Source: Caryophanales bacterium (GTDB lineage: Bacteria > Bacillota > Bacilli > Exiguobacteriales > Exiguobacteriaceae). Taken from it: a stretch of DNA of 64,000 nt. The stretch is from assembly GCA_902363455.1 (NCBI GenBank), contig CABJAC010000006.1, positions 1 to 64,000 on the forward strand, in the 5' to 3' direction. Made by a program: the position numbers and the translations under genes. The notes under the pieces were generated by a model, which ran no database searches, was not told the origin of the DNA, and saw only the letters and a program-made list of their open reading frames with translations. How positions within the stretch are numbered: position 1 is the first letter of the stretch; the number at the start of each line of letters is the position of its first letter. Shown in pieces: positions 1-8,366 of the stretch.

Positions 1-156
1 ATGGATGGCCGTGGACGTATGAAACCTTTTGAGGAACTGACGGACGTGGAACGCCTTTCTATCGAGATGAAGAAAGTTGAGCAGGAGAACGAGCTTCTTC
101 GAATGGAAAATGAGTTCTTAAAAAAGCTAGAGGAGTTCGAAAGGGGGAGAGATTAG
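1..156 (+). CDS. IS3-family transposase OrfA, C-terminal part
   Basis: Frame 1 is open from the window edge to TAG at 154-156, giving 51 residues ending in a charged leucine-zipper-like stretch (ENELLRMENEFLKKLEEF). That is typical of the OrfA C-terminus, which follows a DNA-binding helix-turn-helix region that would lie upstream of this window. A canonical A AAA AAG slippery heptamer sits in frame at 120-126. The -1 frame from there runs without a stop into orfB, so a fused OrfAB transposase is expected from programmed frameshifting. The true start is outside the window. Confidence 0.85.
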   Translation: MDGRGRMKPFEELTDVERLSIEMKKVEQENELLRMENEFLKKLEEFERGRD

Positions 157-170
157 ACCAAGTTCGAAAT

Positions 171-1034
171 TTGGATAAGTACAAGGCTATACAATCGTTG
201 GTGGACCAGTTTGGCTATTCGATTGTCGCCCTCTGTCGTTTTGCGGACGTCTCCCGTGCCGCCTATTATAAATGGTTGAATCGTGTACCGACGGTACGCG
301 AAGAAGAGAATATCATGATCATTGAAGAGCTGACATCTATTCATGAGTCGGTAAATGGAATCTATGGATGTGAGCGAATGGTCCTAAATCTAGATCGCCA
401 ATTTAACAGAACTATTAATCATAAACGGGTTCGTCGCTTGATGCGGATCGCCGGCATTCGTTGCGTCATCCGTCGAACACGACCGAAATATATGAGAATC
501 ATACCCGGACAAACGGCGGAAAATCTTCTGAATCGTGAATTTAATGCGGAAAAACCGAATCAGAAATGGTTAACAGATATTACAGAATTTAAATACGGTG
601 TCTCAAAAAAGGCTTATTTAAGTGCAATTCTGGATTTGTATGATGGATCAATTCGCTCGTTCGTGCTGAGTCGCTCGAATAACAGTCAGATCGTCTTCGA
701 TACGCTCAAACTGGCTCTGGATGGTGATTCGGGTAGTTCCCCTCTTCTTCATAGTGACCGTGGGTTTCAATATACGTCGAATGCCTTTCATCGTATGACT
801 CAAGAAGCAGGGATCACACAAAGCATGTCGCGTGCCGGTAAATGCATTGATAATGGTCCAATCGAATCTTTTTGGGGAGCACTAAAGTGTGAAAGCTACT
901 ATCTTCATACATTTGAGAAGTTCGATGAACTTCACGATGCAATCCGACGCTACATTCGATTTTATAATGAGCTACGGTATCAAAAACGATTAAACGGCTT
1001 AAGTCCGCTGGAATTCAGGGCTCAAGCCGTTTAA
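171..1034 (+). CDS. IS3-family transposase OrfB (DDE integrase-fold)
   Basis: 287 residues. An N-terminal HTH_21-like segment (CRFADVSRAAYYKW) precedes an rve integrase core with the acidic triad: D in WLTDITEF (about 137), D in HSDRGFQY (about 195) and E in IESFWG (about 231). The spacing of about 35 residues between the last two is typical of the IS3 family. The ORF lies in the -1 frame relative to OrfA and begins with TTG at 171. No good ribosome site precedes it, so it is probably made only as an OrfAB fusion by frameshifting at 120-126. It looks intact and ends 21 bp before the right inverted repeat. Confidence 0.93.
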   Translation: MDKYKAIQSLVDQFGYSIVALCRFADVSRAAYYKWLNRVPTVREEENIMIIEELTSIHESVNGIYGCERMVLNLDRQFNRTINHKRVRRLMRIAGIRCVIRRTRPKYMRIIPGQTAENLLNREFNAEKPNQKWLTDITEFKYGVSKKAYLSAILDLYDGSIRSFVLSRSNNSQIVFDTLKLALDGDSGSSPLLHSDRGFQYTSNAFHRMTQEAGITQSMSRAGKCIDNGPIESFWGALKCESYYLHTFEKFDELHDAIRRYIRFYNELRYQKRLNGLSPLEFRAQAV

Positions 1035-1054
1035 AAATTTTATATTATTTTACC

Positions 1055-1079
1055 TGTCTACTTGACGGGGAGTAGTTCA
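1055..1079 (+). repeat. Right terminal inverted repeat of the first IS3-family element
   Basis: The plus strand reads tgtctacttgacggggagta followed by gttca. Reverse-complemented it begins TGAACT, the same tip as both ends of the second IS element (14808 and 16295). Its partner at the left end is not in the window. Confidence 0.75.
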
Positions 1080-1083
1080 TGAC

Positions 1084-1103
1084 AGCGCAAAAATGCGCTT
1101 TTT
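1084..1103 (+). terminator. Small rho-independent terminator beside the IS right end
   Basis: Stem AGCGCA (1084-1089), loop AAAA, stem TGCGCT (1094-1099), then TTTT. It starts five bases beyond the IS end. It probably served a plus-strand host gene now separated from it by the IS, but that gene is outside the window. Confidence 0.6.
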
Positions 1104-1143
1104 CCTGTAGGAGTTGCGTGAAGCGAGTAATTCTTCTTTTACG

Positions 1144-1182
1144 AGATGAGGGTGGCAGACTTATAATCTGCCACCCTCATCT
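1144..1182. repeat. Perfect 16-bp inverted repeat without a U-tract
   Basis: AGATGAGGGTGGCAGA (1144-1159) pairs perfectly with its complement at 1167-1182 around a 7-base loop (CTTATAA). Neither strand has a T-run after the stem. It lies between the IS terminator and the 3' end of the leftward MFS gene, so it could be a transcription stop for that gene, a processed 3' structure, or a dispersed intergenic repeat. Confidence 0.6.
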
Positions 1183-1244
1183 GTGTCGAGATTGACGTTT
1201 AAGTCAGCCTCATGTTCATGGATCGTATTCAAAGCGTGGATCAA

Positions 1245-2423
1245 TTACGAAACGTGGCGTTCCGCAGAGGCGGGGACGGATTGTTGAAGCCGCCGTGCCG
1301 AAGGAAGCATCAACAGCGCGATGACAGCGGCAATCCAGTACACGATTTCGATATTCAAGCGGTCCGCCAGCAGACCAAACAATAAACTGCCAAGACAAAA
1401 ACTGAGGGTATAGACGGTTTGCTGCATGCTGTACACGTAAGGTAACCGGGCGATGGGTGTAGCTTCCTGTAACCGGGTATTCATGTCAATGGCCCGTAAT
1501 TGACTGGCTGCCCCTTGTACGATACAGGCAACGATGGCAAACACGACATGCGGCGCCGAGGCGAAAAGAACGGTCGCGCCAATCGATAATAGGACACTGC
1601 TCAGCAACAAGGGTGTCCGTTTCGTGCGACGGAGCATATAGTAACTGCCACCGATCATGCTCAGCAGGTAAAAGGCATTGAGAATGCCCCACCAACTGCC
1701 GGACAGCGCGAGGTGCGTATCGATATAAACAAGAAACAACGCTGAAATCCAGGCAGTGCTCGCAAACGCATCGATGCCGAGTAACGTCGTATTGAGACGG
1801 GCCGCTGGATGCGTGCGGGTATACCGAAAACTCGATTGGAAAGTCGGCGATTCGTCCGAATCTTCGACCGGATCAGCCAGATGCCGCACTTGATGATGAA
1901 ACAACGTTGTCCAAAGGGTCGCTCCGATAAACAAGCCGAAGGAAATCATCAAAACAAGATGCGGCGAACCAACACTGACGAAAATGGCTCCAAGCGGCCA
2001 CATCACGAGTTGGACGACTTGATTGGTTCCTTGGACCAAACTGTTGGCTTTTTGTAAATCATCGGTGATACGGGGCAGGAAGGCACTCTCGATGGGACGT
2101 GCAAAACCATCGAGGAACGCAATCCAAACGACGCACACGAGAAGAGAAGCAAGGGGAAGATCAAGAAAAACGATCAGTCCCAATGTGATGGTTTTAATCA
2201 GTTGGCTGAACAACAGCAAGGAGGCATGTCGAAAGCGTCGTACAAGAGAAGCAAAGAAAAATCCGCTCATGGTCATGCCGGCGGTCACGGCAATCGGAAA
2301 CAAGGCAGCTGTACTGGCTTGACCCGTTTGTTGGTAAAGGGTAGCGATGAGCGCGACGATGTAGAGCGCATCTCCCGCATTCGCTACCCACTGGCTGACC
2401 AGTAAAGTTGTAAATCGGTTCAT
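1245..2423 (-). CDS. Major facilitator superfamily exporter, macrolide-efflux-like
   Basis: 392 residues, the usual length for a 12-helix MFS transporter. Hydrophobic segments are spread over the whole chain. The start (MNRFTTLLVSQWVANAGDAL) resembles drug-export permeases of the MefA/YkuC type that open with a short cytoplasmic tail and helix 1. A basic cytoplasmic loop (VRRFRH, about residue 61) lies between helices 2 and 3. The ATG start is supported by GGAGG nine bases upstream and by a near-ideal sigma-A promoter at 2512-2540. Substrate cannot be told from sequence; export of a drug or metabolite is inference. Confidence 0.8.
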   Translation of the reverse strand: MNRFTTLLVSQWVANAGDALYIVALIATLYQQTGQASTAALFPIAVTAGMTMSGFFFASLVRRFRHASLLLFSQLIKTITLGLIVFLDLPLASLLVCVVWIAFLDGFARPIESAFLPRITDDLQKANSLVQGTNQVVQLVMWPLGAIFVSVGSPHLVLMISFGLFIGATLWTTLFHHQVRHLADPVEDSDESPTFQSSFRYTRTHPAARLNTTLLGIDAFASTAWISALFLVYIDTHLALSGSWWGILNAFYLLSMIGGSYYMLRRTKRTPLLLSSVLLSIGATVLFASAPHVVFAIVACIVQGAASQLRAIDMNTRLQEATPIARLPYVYSMQQTVYTLSFCLGSLLFGLLADRLNIEIVYWIAAVIALLMLPSARRLQQSVPASAERHVS

Positions 2424-2511
2424 CTAAAAAACCTCCACATCGTTCGTATTTAGTTGGTGGATGGATCAATAGATGGATTTACATCGGTCGCCCTCATTTC
2501 GCTTTTTTTTG

Positions 2512-2540
2512 ATTGTATAAGGAAAATAATGGATTGTCAA
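2512..2540 (-). promoter_or_regulatory. Sigma-A promoter of the MFS gene
   Basis: On the minus strand, TTGACA (2540-2535) and TACAAT (2517-2512) are separated by exactly 17 bases, about 90 bp upstream of the ATG at 2423. It lies just downstream of the ABC-2 permease gene, so the MFS gene can be expressed on its own. Confidence 0.78.
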
Positions 2541-2565
2541 CGTTGTCACGGATGCTCTCGAGGTT

Positions 2566-3699
2566 TTAGACCGGTCGTTGTTTTTTTAACGCCCGCATAT
2601 TGAGCAAAACGAACAGAGTCATGAAACCGGTCAAAACGATTAAATCCATCCAAATATCCGTGAAACCGGCGCCTCGAATCATGATGTTTTGCAAGGCGTC
2701 TGCCGCGTAGGTCAACGGCATCAAACGATTGATGACTTCCACCCAGGTCGGAGCATCGGTCAAATCAAAAAGTCCACTGAAAAAAATCTGCGGAACGATG
2801 GCGAGCGGGATGAACTGAATCAGTTGAAATTCCGTCCGGGAAAAACTCGACAACAGTAAACCGAGTGATAAGGCAACGCTGGCCGTCAAAAGATTCACGA
2901 ACAAGAGCAGGAAATAGTTTCCTTCCTGCGTCACGTCCAGAACGTTGACGATAAACAATTGGATGAGGATCGTCTGAATCGTCACGAACAAGAAAAATCC
3001 GACGAAATAACCGAAGACGATGCTCGACCGTTTAAGGGGAGTCGCAAGCGTTCGTTCAAGTGTCCCGCTGGACCGTTCCCGCAAAAAGCTGACACCGGCA
3101 ATGATAAAAACAAACAAGAAGATGAAGAACCCCATCAAGGCAGGCGCGATTTGATCAAACAATTCCGCATCCGGACTACCGTACAAAAACTGGATGTCCG
3201 GTTTGGCGGTCACAGGCACGACAGGGGACGGAGCGTCGAACGTCTGGTTCGTCAACGCGGTGAGTCGTTGTTGCAACTGCTTGACGGTCTCCAAAAGTTT
3301 GGTGTTCGTCGCGGTGGCCTGTTGTCCCTGAATCGTGATCAACGTCTCTTGAATGACTTGAAGTGCCGCGGCATTTTTCGAGACATCGCCACCTTCTATC
3401 AAGATCTCCGGTTGACTGTTCTGATAAGTGATCAAGGCTTCAATCCGTTGATTATTGAGTGCGTCCATGCCCTCGGCTTCTGTTTTAAAAGACGCTGTCT
3501 CGGTTTTGGAAGCTAATGTGTCTGCGAAGGCAGACGGTACCTCAACCGTTCCGATCGTCACGTCGTCGGAACTTGAGCCGAGAATCGTCGACAGCAAAAA
3601 GAGGACAAATAACGGAGCAAGGAACATCATCGCAATCGTTCGTTTGTCCCGAAAAATTTGGGAGATGACACGTTCAGCTACCGTAAGTGTTTGCATCAA
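2566..3699 (-). CDS. ABC-2 type transporter permease
   Basis: 377 residues. One N-terminal membrane segment (about 20-40) is followed by a long extracytoplasmic region (about 45-170, with the coiled stretch LLETVKQLQQRLTALTNQ) and five further membrane segments in the C-terminal half. This is the layout of ABC-2 permeases with a large external loop. It overlaps the ATPase gene by 4 bp (ATGA), so the two form one exporter. Family relatives export drugs, lipids, peptides or wall polymers; the substrate here is unknown. Confidence 0.85.
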   Translation of the reverse strand: MMQTLTVAERVISQIFRDKRTIAMMFLAPLFVLFLLSTILGSSSDDVTIGTVEVPSAFADTLASKTETASFKTEAEGMDALNNQRIEALITYQNSQPEILIEGGDVSKNAAALQVIQETLITIQGQQATATNTKLLETVKQLQQRLTALTNQTFDAPSPVVPVTAKPDIQFLYGSPDAELFDQIAPALMGFFIFLFVFIIAGVSFLRERSSGTLERTLATPLKRSSIVFGYFVGFFLFVTIQTILIQLFIVNVLDVTQEGNYFLLLFVNLLTASVALSLGLLLSSFSRTEFQLIQFIPLAIVPQIFFSGLFDLTDAPTWVEVINRLMPLTYAADALQNIMIRGAGFTDIWMDLIVLTGFMTLFVLLNMRALKKQRPV

Positions 3700-4397
3700 G
3701 CTCGCTCCTTTTGGATAAATGCTTCGTCGATGGAGCCGAAGCGCTGCACCAGTTCGGCGGGGGTTCCGGCATCAATCAGACGACCATGCTGAATCAACAA
3801 CAACCGGTCACAGCGTTCGGCTTCATCCATGACGTGTGTCGTGACAAGGATGGTCACACCCGACCGGCGTAATTGTTCGAATTCGTGCCAAAATGTTTTT
3901 TTGAGAGCGGGATCAATTCCGACCGTCGGTTCATCAAGCAACAGTAAACTGGGTTCATGAATCAAGGCGATGGCAAGGCTGAGCCGTCGTTTCATGCCGC
4001 CTGAGAATTGATGGATCGGGCGGGCGGCATCGTTCTTTAAATCAACGAACTGGAGTACCGTCTCGATTCGTGCTCGAAGCCGGTCTTTTTTCAGACCATA
4101 CAGCTTTCCGAAGTAACGGAGGTTGCCGCGCGCCGTCAAATCTTCGTATAAAGCATCGGCTTGAGCCATATAGCCGATCTGTTCCGCCTGTTCCAATGAA
4201 GGTTGTTTTGCTCCGAGGACGGTCACTGTCCCTTTCGTCGGTTGCTGAAGCCCGATCAAGGACTTGATCAAGGTCGTTTTTCCCGATCCGCTTGGTCCGA
4301 TCAAGCCGACGATTTCCCCGCGCCCGATCGTAAACTGTACATCTGTCAGGACCTTGATTTTTCCGAACTGTTGGGAATAATCCGTTACGTCAATCAT
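3696..4397 (-). CDS. ABC exporter ATP-binding protein
   Basis: 233 residues, a single nucleotide-binding domain. Walker A is GPSGSGKTT (about 34-42), the signature is FSGGMKRR (about 133), Walker B is LLLLDEPTVG (about 155-164) and the switch histidine is in TTHVMDEAE (about 190). It drives the permease encoded immediately downstream. A possible weak promoter (TTCACC, 18 bp, TATAGG) lies in the 60-bp gap before it, so it may be transcribed apart from the MoxR operon upstream. The start ATG has a GGGATG-type ribosome site. Confidence 0.9.
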   Translation of the reverse strand: MIDVTDYSQQFGKIKVLTDVQFTIGRGEIVGLIGPSGSGKTTLIKSLIGLQQPTKGTVTVLGAKQPSLEQAEQIGYMAQADALYEDLTARGNLRYFGKLYGLKKDRLRARIETVLQFVDLKNDAARPIHQFSGGMKRRLSLAIALIHEPSLLLLDEPTVGIDPALKKTFWHEFEQLRRSGVTILVTTHVMDEAERCDRLLLIQHGRLIDAGTPAELVQRFGSIDEAFIQKERA

Positions 4398-4457
4398 ATC
4401 GTCACATCCCTTCTCTTTTCCTATACCCGATTCAAGACCGGTCGGTGAACCATCACG

Positions 4458-5012
4458 TCATTTTTTTAAAGGTCTGGGCCGGCTGAACCATAAACGCAAG
4501 GTGACATAAAAATAACAGGCGGAAATGAGGTAAAACAGACTTCCGATTGTCAGGAAATCAATCAGGTAACCTGCCGCGATGATACCAAAAGCAGACCAAA
4601 GCGACGTCTTAAAATGATAGTGACCAACGGTACGTCCGATGGTCGTCGGAGCCATGTCTTGCCGGGCAAGAACGGTTTTTTCAGTGTTTTTTTGGAGAGC
4701 ACCTAGCACCCCCATGATGATTTGAATCAGATAGACGTGGCTGATTTCCGTCACGATTGGAACGTATAACAAAATCAATGCCATGCCAAAGGTATGGATC
4801 ATCAGCAGAAAACGGTCGCCAAACCGGTCACTGAGGCGACCGATTCCGAGATAGGCGAAGGCGGAAGTCAAGGTGAACAGTCCGTAAGCAAGACCGAACT
4901 GGGCATAGGAGTCGCCAATTTGACGAACCAGCAGCAGATAAAAGGGAAAAATGACGCTGCTGCTCATTAAAATCATACTTTGAATACGGATAAAAAGAGG
5001 ATAGTGCATCAT
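4458..5012 (-). CDS. Half-size MFS-like membrane protein
   Basis: About 184 residues from the ATG at 5012, which is preceded by GAGG lying across the stop codon of the upstream oxidase gene. An alternative start at 5036 would overlap that gene. The chain shows about six hydrophobic segments and the MFS loop motif GIGRLSDRFGDRF (about 55), where a normal MFS protein would have 12 helices and about 400 residues. The DNA on both sides gives no sign of a missing other half, so it is either a natural six-helix protein that dimerises or the surviving half of a transporter. It is the last gene of the moxR operon, 7 bp after its neighbour. Confidence 0.65.
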   Translation of the reverse strand: MMHYPLFIRIQSMILMSSSVIFPFYLLLVRQIGDSYAQFGLAYGLFTLTSAFAYLGIGRLSDRFGDRFLLMIHTFGMALILLYVPIVTEISHVYLIQIIMGVLGALQKNTEKTVLARQDMAPTTIGRTVGHYHFKTSLWSAFGIIAAGYLIDFLTIGSLFYLISACYFYVTLRLWFSRPRPLKK

Positions 5013-5019
5013 CGTCGCC

Positions 5020-6447
5020 TCACTTGAAATAATCAATATAAAACTGGTTCATGAAAATCGCTTCCGGATCATACTGCTGTTTCGCTGCTTGGAAGGAAGC
5101 AACTTTCGGGTACGCCTGTTGAAACTGGGCGCGTGTCGCAAACGGGTAATATGGCAGGTAATAACTGCCATGATGATCAAGTGTCGCATCAATCAATTTT
5201 TGGACGATTCGTTTCGTCTGCCGGATGGAAGCGGCATCGGTCTCCGTGTTGATCAGCCAGACCAGGGCGAACATATCTTGTTTCGCATAGGACAGCACAG
5301 CCGATTCATCCCGTTCAACGTAGCGGATTGTGATGTTTAAAACATTCAGTTCCTCCGTCGTCAAAATCGATCGGAGCTGATCGATGTACGGAACAAAAGA
5401 TTCGACCGGAACAAAGTATTCCTGCAACAGTTCGGTCCGATTGGGACTCGTATAGTCCATAAAGGTACTATCGGAACGCATGACGTTGTTGCGGGATTGG
5501 AACGTACCGTTTTGTTTCAGGAAATAGGACTTCTGGAACGACCATAATTGATTTTTCCCGAAGTCGCTGTAACGGGAGAGACCAAGCAAGGCTTTCGGTA
5601 AAGCGATGATGGTTTCCTGCTTGAGCGGTTCGCCTGCAATCGGGATCGTCCGGTCAGTTTTGCGGTAATTCGTTACATACATCTCTTTGAAAAAGCCGTC
5701 CGGTGCAACAGAAATCCGTCCGATGTGCATCCTGACATCTGCATCATCAAGCACGTGTTGTTGAAAATAGCTTGGATACTCACGGTAATCCAACGCGATA
5801 GTCTGCTCCGTATACCACTCGTCTTCCGTCAGTTTGAAGGTGACATCCAATATGACACCAAACAGACCATATCCTCCCGGGACCAACCGGAATAAATCAG
5901 GATGCTCCGTCCGGCTGACGTTGACGATATGACCGTCGGCGTTCAGCAGACGAAACGATTCGACCGTGTCGAGCAACGAACCGTAGCGGATATCCCGTCC
6001 GTGGACATTAACGCTGAGCGCTCCTCCGACTGTGAAGATGTTTTGCGACTGCATGACTTGGATCGCAAGTCCGTCCGGTTGAATCCGTTCTTGAATCTCG
6101 GCCCAGGTGACACCGCTTTGGACGGTGATTCGCCGCTGTTTTGGGGCATAGTCCAAAATCATGTCATAGTTCGTCATATCAAGGACCGTCGCGTCCGCCA
6201 AGTAAGTATGTCCGCCTTGGCTGTGTTGAAGTCCGGCAATCGAAATCGTTTCGTGATTCCGTTTTGCCTGCCGTATCCAGTCCGTCAGTTCATCCGGCGA
6301 TTGAGCGGAACGGACTTGTTTGATTCGGGTCGGTAAGAGCTTGGACTGGTCCGAGCTGATCGGTTTTGGATGTTGATACTGCCAGACCGACCAAGAAAAA
6401 GCCGCCATATATAGAACTATGACGGGAAAAATGATGATTCGTTTCAT
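5020..6447 (-). CDS. Membrane-anchored FAD-dependent oxidoreductase (sugar-lactone oxidase/DprE1-like)
   Basis: 475 residues. An N-terminal hydrophobic segment (about 4-22) suggests export or a membrane anchor. A PCMH-type FAD-binding domain follows (about 40-215), with HSQGGHTYLADATVLDM and, at about 150, NVHGRDIRYGSLLDTV. The C-terminal part resembles the D-arabinono-1,4-lactone oxidase domain and ends in FMNQFYIDYF. Relatives oxidise sugars or sugar lactones (alditol oxidase, gulonolactone oxidase, DprE1). The substrate is not predictable here. It starts 8 bp after the DppC-like gene and so belongs to the moxR operon. Confidence 0.78.
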   Translation of the reverse strand: MKRIIIFPVIVLYMAAFSWSVWQYQHPKPISSDQSKLLPTRIKQVRSAQSPDELTDWIRQAKRNHETISIAGLQHSQGGHTYLADATVLDMTNYDMILDYAPKQRRITVQSGVTWAEIQERIQPDGLAIQVMQSQNIFTVGGALSVNVHGRDIRYGSLLDTVESFRLLNADGHIVNVSRTEHPDLFRLVPGGYGLFGVILDVTFKLTEDEWYTEQTIALDYREYPSYFQQHVLDDADVRMHIGRISVAPDGFFKEMYVTNYRKTDRTIPIAGEPLKQETIIALPKALLGLSRYSDFGKNQLWSFQKSYFLKQNGTFQSRNNVMRSDSTFMDYTSPNRTELLQEYFVPVESFVPYIDQLRSILTTEELNVLNITIRYVERDESAVLSYAKQDMFALVWLINTETDAASIRQTKRIVQKLIDATLDHHGSYYLPYYPFATRAQFQQAYPKVASFQAAKQQYDPEAIFMNQFYIDYFK

Positions 6448-6455
6448 ACAGCCTC

Positions 6456-7478
6456 CTAAGGTTTCGTCGAGATGCGGACAGGTTCAAATGGATCAGATAG
6501 TTGCGTCGCTGCTGCTTCGGCCTCGGCAAGTTCCTGCATGGGAGCATGGACCAATTGTTGCCGGCGCAAGCGGTACGCGTGTTCCAGCCGACTCGTCAAT
6601 AGGTTGGCGAAGAACACAAGCAAGGCTAACGCGATGGCTGGGACCAGGAACATGTGATTGATCCAGGAGAGCGCTGTGAATTGCAGGAAATAATAACCGA
6701 ACTGGGACGCCCATTCGAAAATGGTCGGCGCGACCCCGTCACCAAATAAAAGAAGAGATCCACCAAAGAAAACACCAAACAAGGAAATGTGAATCAAGAC
6801 CATCAAAGTCTGGACGAATTGTTGCATGAAGACGATCGTCAACGTCGGCAACAAATGCGGCCAGATGTGTGTCCGGAATTGGTAAAATGGACTGCCGCCG
6901 AGCGTCCGGGCAACGAGCATGAACTCTTGCGCGCGCAACTGCCGGGTTTCACTGATTAAGTAAAGCAACAGGGCGGGTAAACCGAGTAACGTCAGGACGC
7001 TTACTTCGAGCAAGACCCGGGATGACATGGACGGAATCGAGGCCGGATCGGTCAACAATAAAGCAGGCAATAAAATAAACAATGCGAGCAATGAGATCGG
7101 GATGATCAAAAAGCCGTCCAACAGGAGTCGCAGACCGGTGTAGAGGCGTTTTCCACGAAAAGCAAGCGGAACACCAATCAACAAAGCGAGAGCAATCCGG
7201 ACAAAGGCGACCGTGAAACAAACGCCGATCGTCCACTTGGCGCCCTCAATCAGCAATTGCAACAAATCGTTCCCGGCACGATCCGTTCCGAGCCAGTGCT
7301 CACTCGACGGTTCGAGTGGAGAGGTCGCAAGCAGCGTTCCATCGGCCGAATAAAGATTCGTGATTTGATCGACTTGACCATCTCGAAAAAGTGTATTGCC
7401 GACACTGAGCGTCATCAACGCAGCGAACAGGAGCAAACCAATCCAGAAGAGTGGATCTCGTATCAAGACACGTCTCAT
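6456..7478 (-). CDS. DppC-like ABC importer permease
   Basis: About 340 residues from the ATG at 7478, which has an excellent AAAGGAGG site and overlaps the previous stop codon as ATGA. An upstream ATG at 7511 lacks such a site. The motif HWLGTDRAGNDLL (about 58) is a hallmark of DppC/OppC proteins. The cytoplasmic EAA loop (EFMLVARTLGGSPFYQFRTH) is intact, so the protein should still contact an ABC ATPase. No peptide-type ATPase or binding protein is encoded nearby. The partner is the DppB-like gene directly upstream. Confidence 0.82.
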   Translation of the reverse strand: MRRVLIRDPLFWIGLLLFAALMTLSVGNTLFRDGQVDQITNLYSADGTLLATSPLEPSSEHWLGTDRAGNDLLQLLIEGAKWTIGVCFTVAFVRIALALLIGVPLAFRGKRLYTGLRLLLDGFLIIPISLLALFILLPALLLTDPASIPSMSSRVLLEVSVLTLLGLPALLLYLISETRQLRAQEFMLVARTLGGSPFYQFRTHIWPHLLPTLTIVFMQQFVQTLMVLIHISLFGVFFGGSLLLFGDGVAPTIFEWASQFGYYFLQFTALSWINHMFLVPAIALALLVFFANLLTSRLEHAYRLRRQQLVHAPMQELAEAEAAATQLSDPFEPVRISTKP

Positions 7479-8341
7479 GAAATTCCTCCTTTCCACGAGC
7501 GGGGAATACAAAGTTCCACAACAGTATCAAAAATGAAAAAGGGAACATAAATCAAGAGCAGTAAAACAAGCAGAATCGAAAAATCTTGATTGATCAAAAT
7601 GAACCGGAACATCCCCTGAACGTTAAAGGTATATTCGATGACGACAAGGCTTGAAAGAATCGTAATGATATTCGTCCGGAAAAACAAATAAAACCGGTAA
7701 AACAGGTTCGGCAGCAAATGTTGCCAAAACAGACGGGGCGATTGGATACCCTTGGCACGGGCGAGTTCGAGGTAACTTGCCCCTTGTTCTTCCTGAATGC
7801 GTCCGGTCAACCACTTGATGAAGAAAAAGACCGTCGTCAACGATAACGTCAAAATGGGTAAAAAACGAACGTGATCGTCAGCTCCACCGGCGATTTCGAT
7901 TCGGTTGAATCCAGTCGTCTTAAATAAAACAATGACGATACACTGTGAAAAGATGACCCAAAACAGATCTGGAACCATTTCCAGCGTCCGTGTCACTTGC
8001 GTCAAGAGCGAACGGATCTTGGGACTGGCTTGATAAAACAAAAAGGCATACAGTAAAGCTGCGACTGCCGAGCAGATCAAGGCACTGCTGAAGATCAGAA
8101 GCGTTTCCTGTACAAACGGTTCGAGATCCGGAAACAACAATCTGTTTTCCGCGGCCGTCGCATTGTAGTAAGTGATGGTATCCCACGTCGTCAGCAGTTG
8201 GAGTTGCTGTTCGACCATCTTGAAGTAGTTGGAAAAATCCGGTCGCATCTGGACGATCAGACCGGGTAAGGCACTGACGCCGAGCAAGACGAGTAGGGCC
8301 ATAATGAGCTGGATGGTCTTGCGGATGACAAATGACTGCAT
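7475..8341 (-). CDS. DppB-like ABC importer permease
   Basis: About 288 residues from the ATG at 8341, preceded by AGGAGGG; the longer reading from 8398 would begin inside the upstream DUF58 gene. About six membrane segments are present, with an EAA loop (YLELARAKGIQSPRLFWQH, about 190) characteristic of the OppB/DppB family. It pairs with the DppC-like permease by a 4-bp overlap. The operon contains no binding protein or ATPase, so the pair must borrow an ATPase from another locus or have taken another role. Confidence 0.82.
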   Translation of the reverse strand: MQSFVIRKTIQLIMALLVLLGVSALPGLIVQMRPDFSNYFKMVEQQLQLLTTWDTITYYNATAAENRLLFPDLEPFVQETLLIFSSALICSAVAALLYAFLFYQASPKIRSLLTQVTRTLEMVPDLFWVIFSQCIVIVLFKTTGFNRIEIAGGADDHVRFLPILTLSLTTVFFFIKWLTGRIQEEQGASYLELARAKGIQSPRLFWQHLLPNLFYRFYLFFRTNIITILSSLVVIEYTFNVQGMFRFILINQDFSILLVLLLLIYVPFFIFDTVVELCIPRSWKGGIS

Positions 8342-8366
8342 GTTTTCCCTCCTGTACGCCACCGGT

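Larger units (their letters stand above)
1..1079 (+). mobile_element. IS3-family insertion sequence, 3' portion (left end outside window)
   Basis: The element carries the end of orfA (1-156), orfB (171-1034) and a right terminal inverted repeat that reads TGAACTACTCCCCGTCAAGT on the minus strand and ends at 1079. The TGAACT tip is shared with the second IS3-family element of this window, but the two transposases are clearly different proteins, so these are two separate IS types. The left end lies before base 1, so target duplication and full length cannot be checked. Immediately outside the right end is a small hairpin terminator (1084-1103). Confidence 0.88.

Noticed and set aside
2959..3516. 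185-codon plus-strand frame opposite the ABC-2 permease
   Set aside because: The permease on the other strand is well supported by its overlap with the ATPase gene. This frame is highly charged shadow sequence without a known domain.
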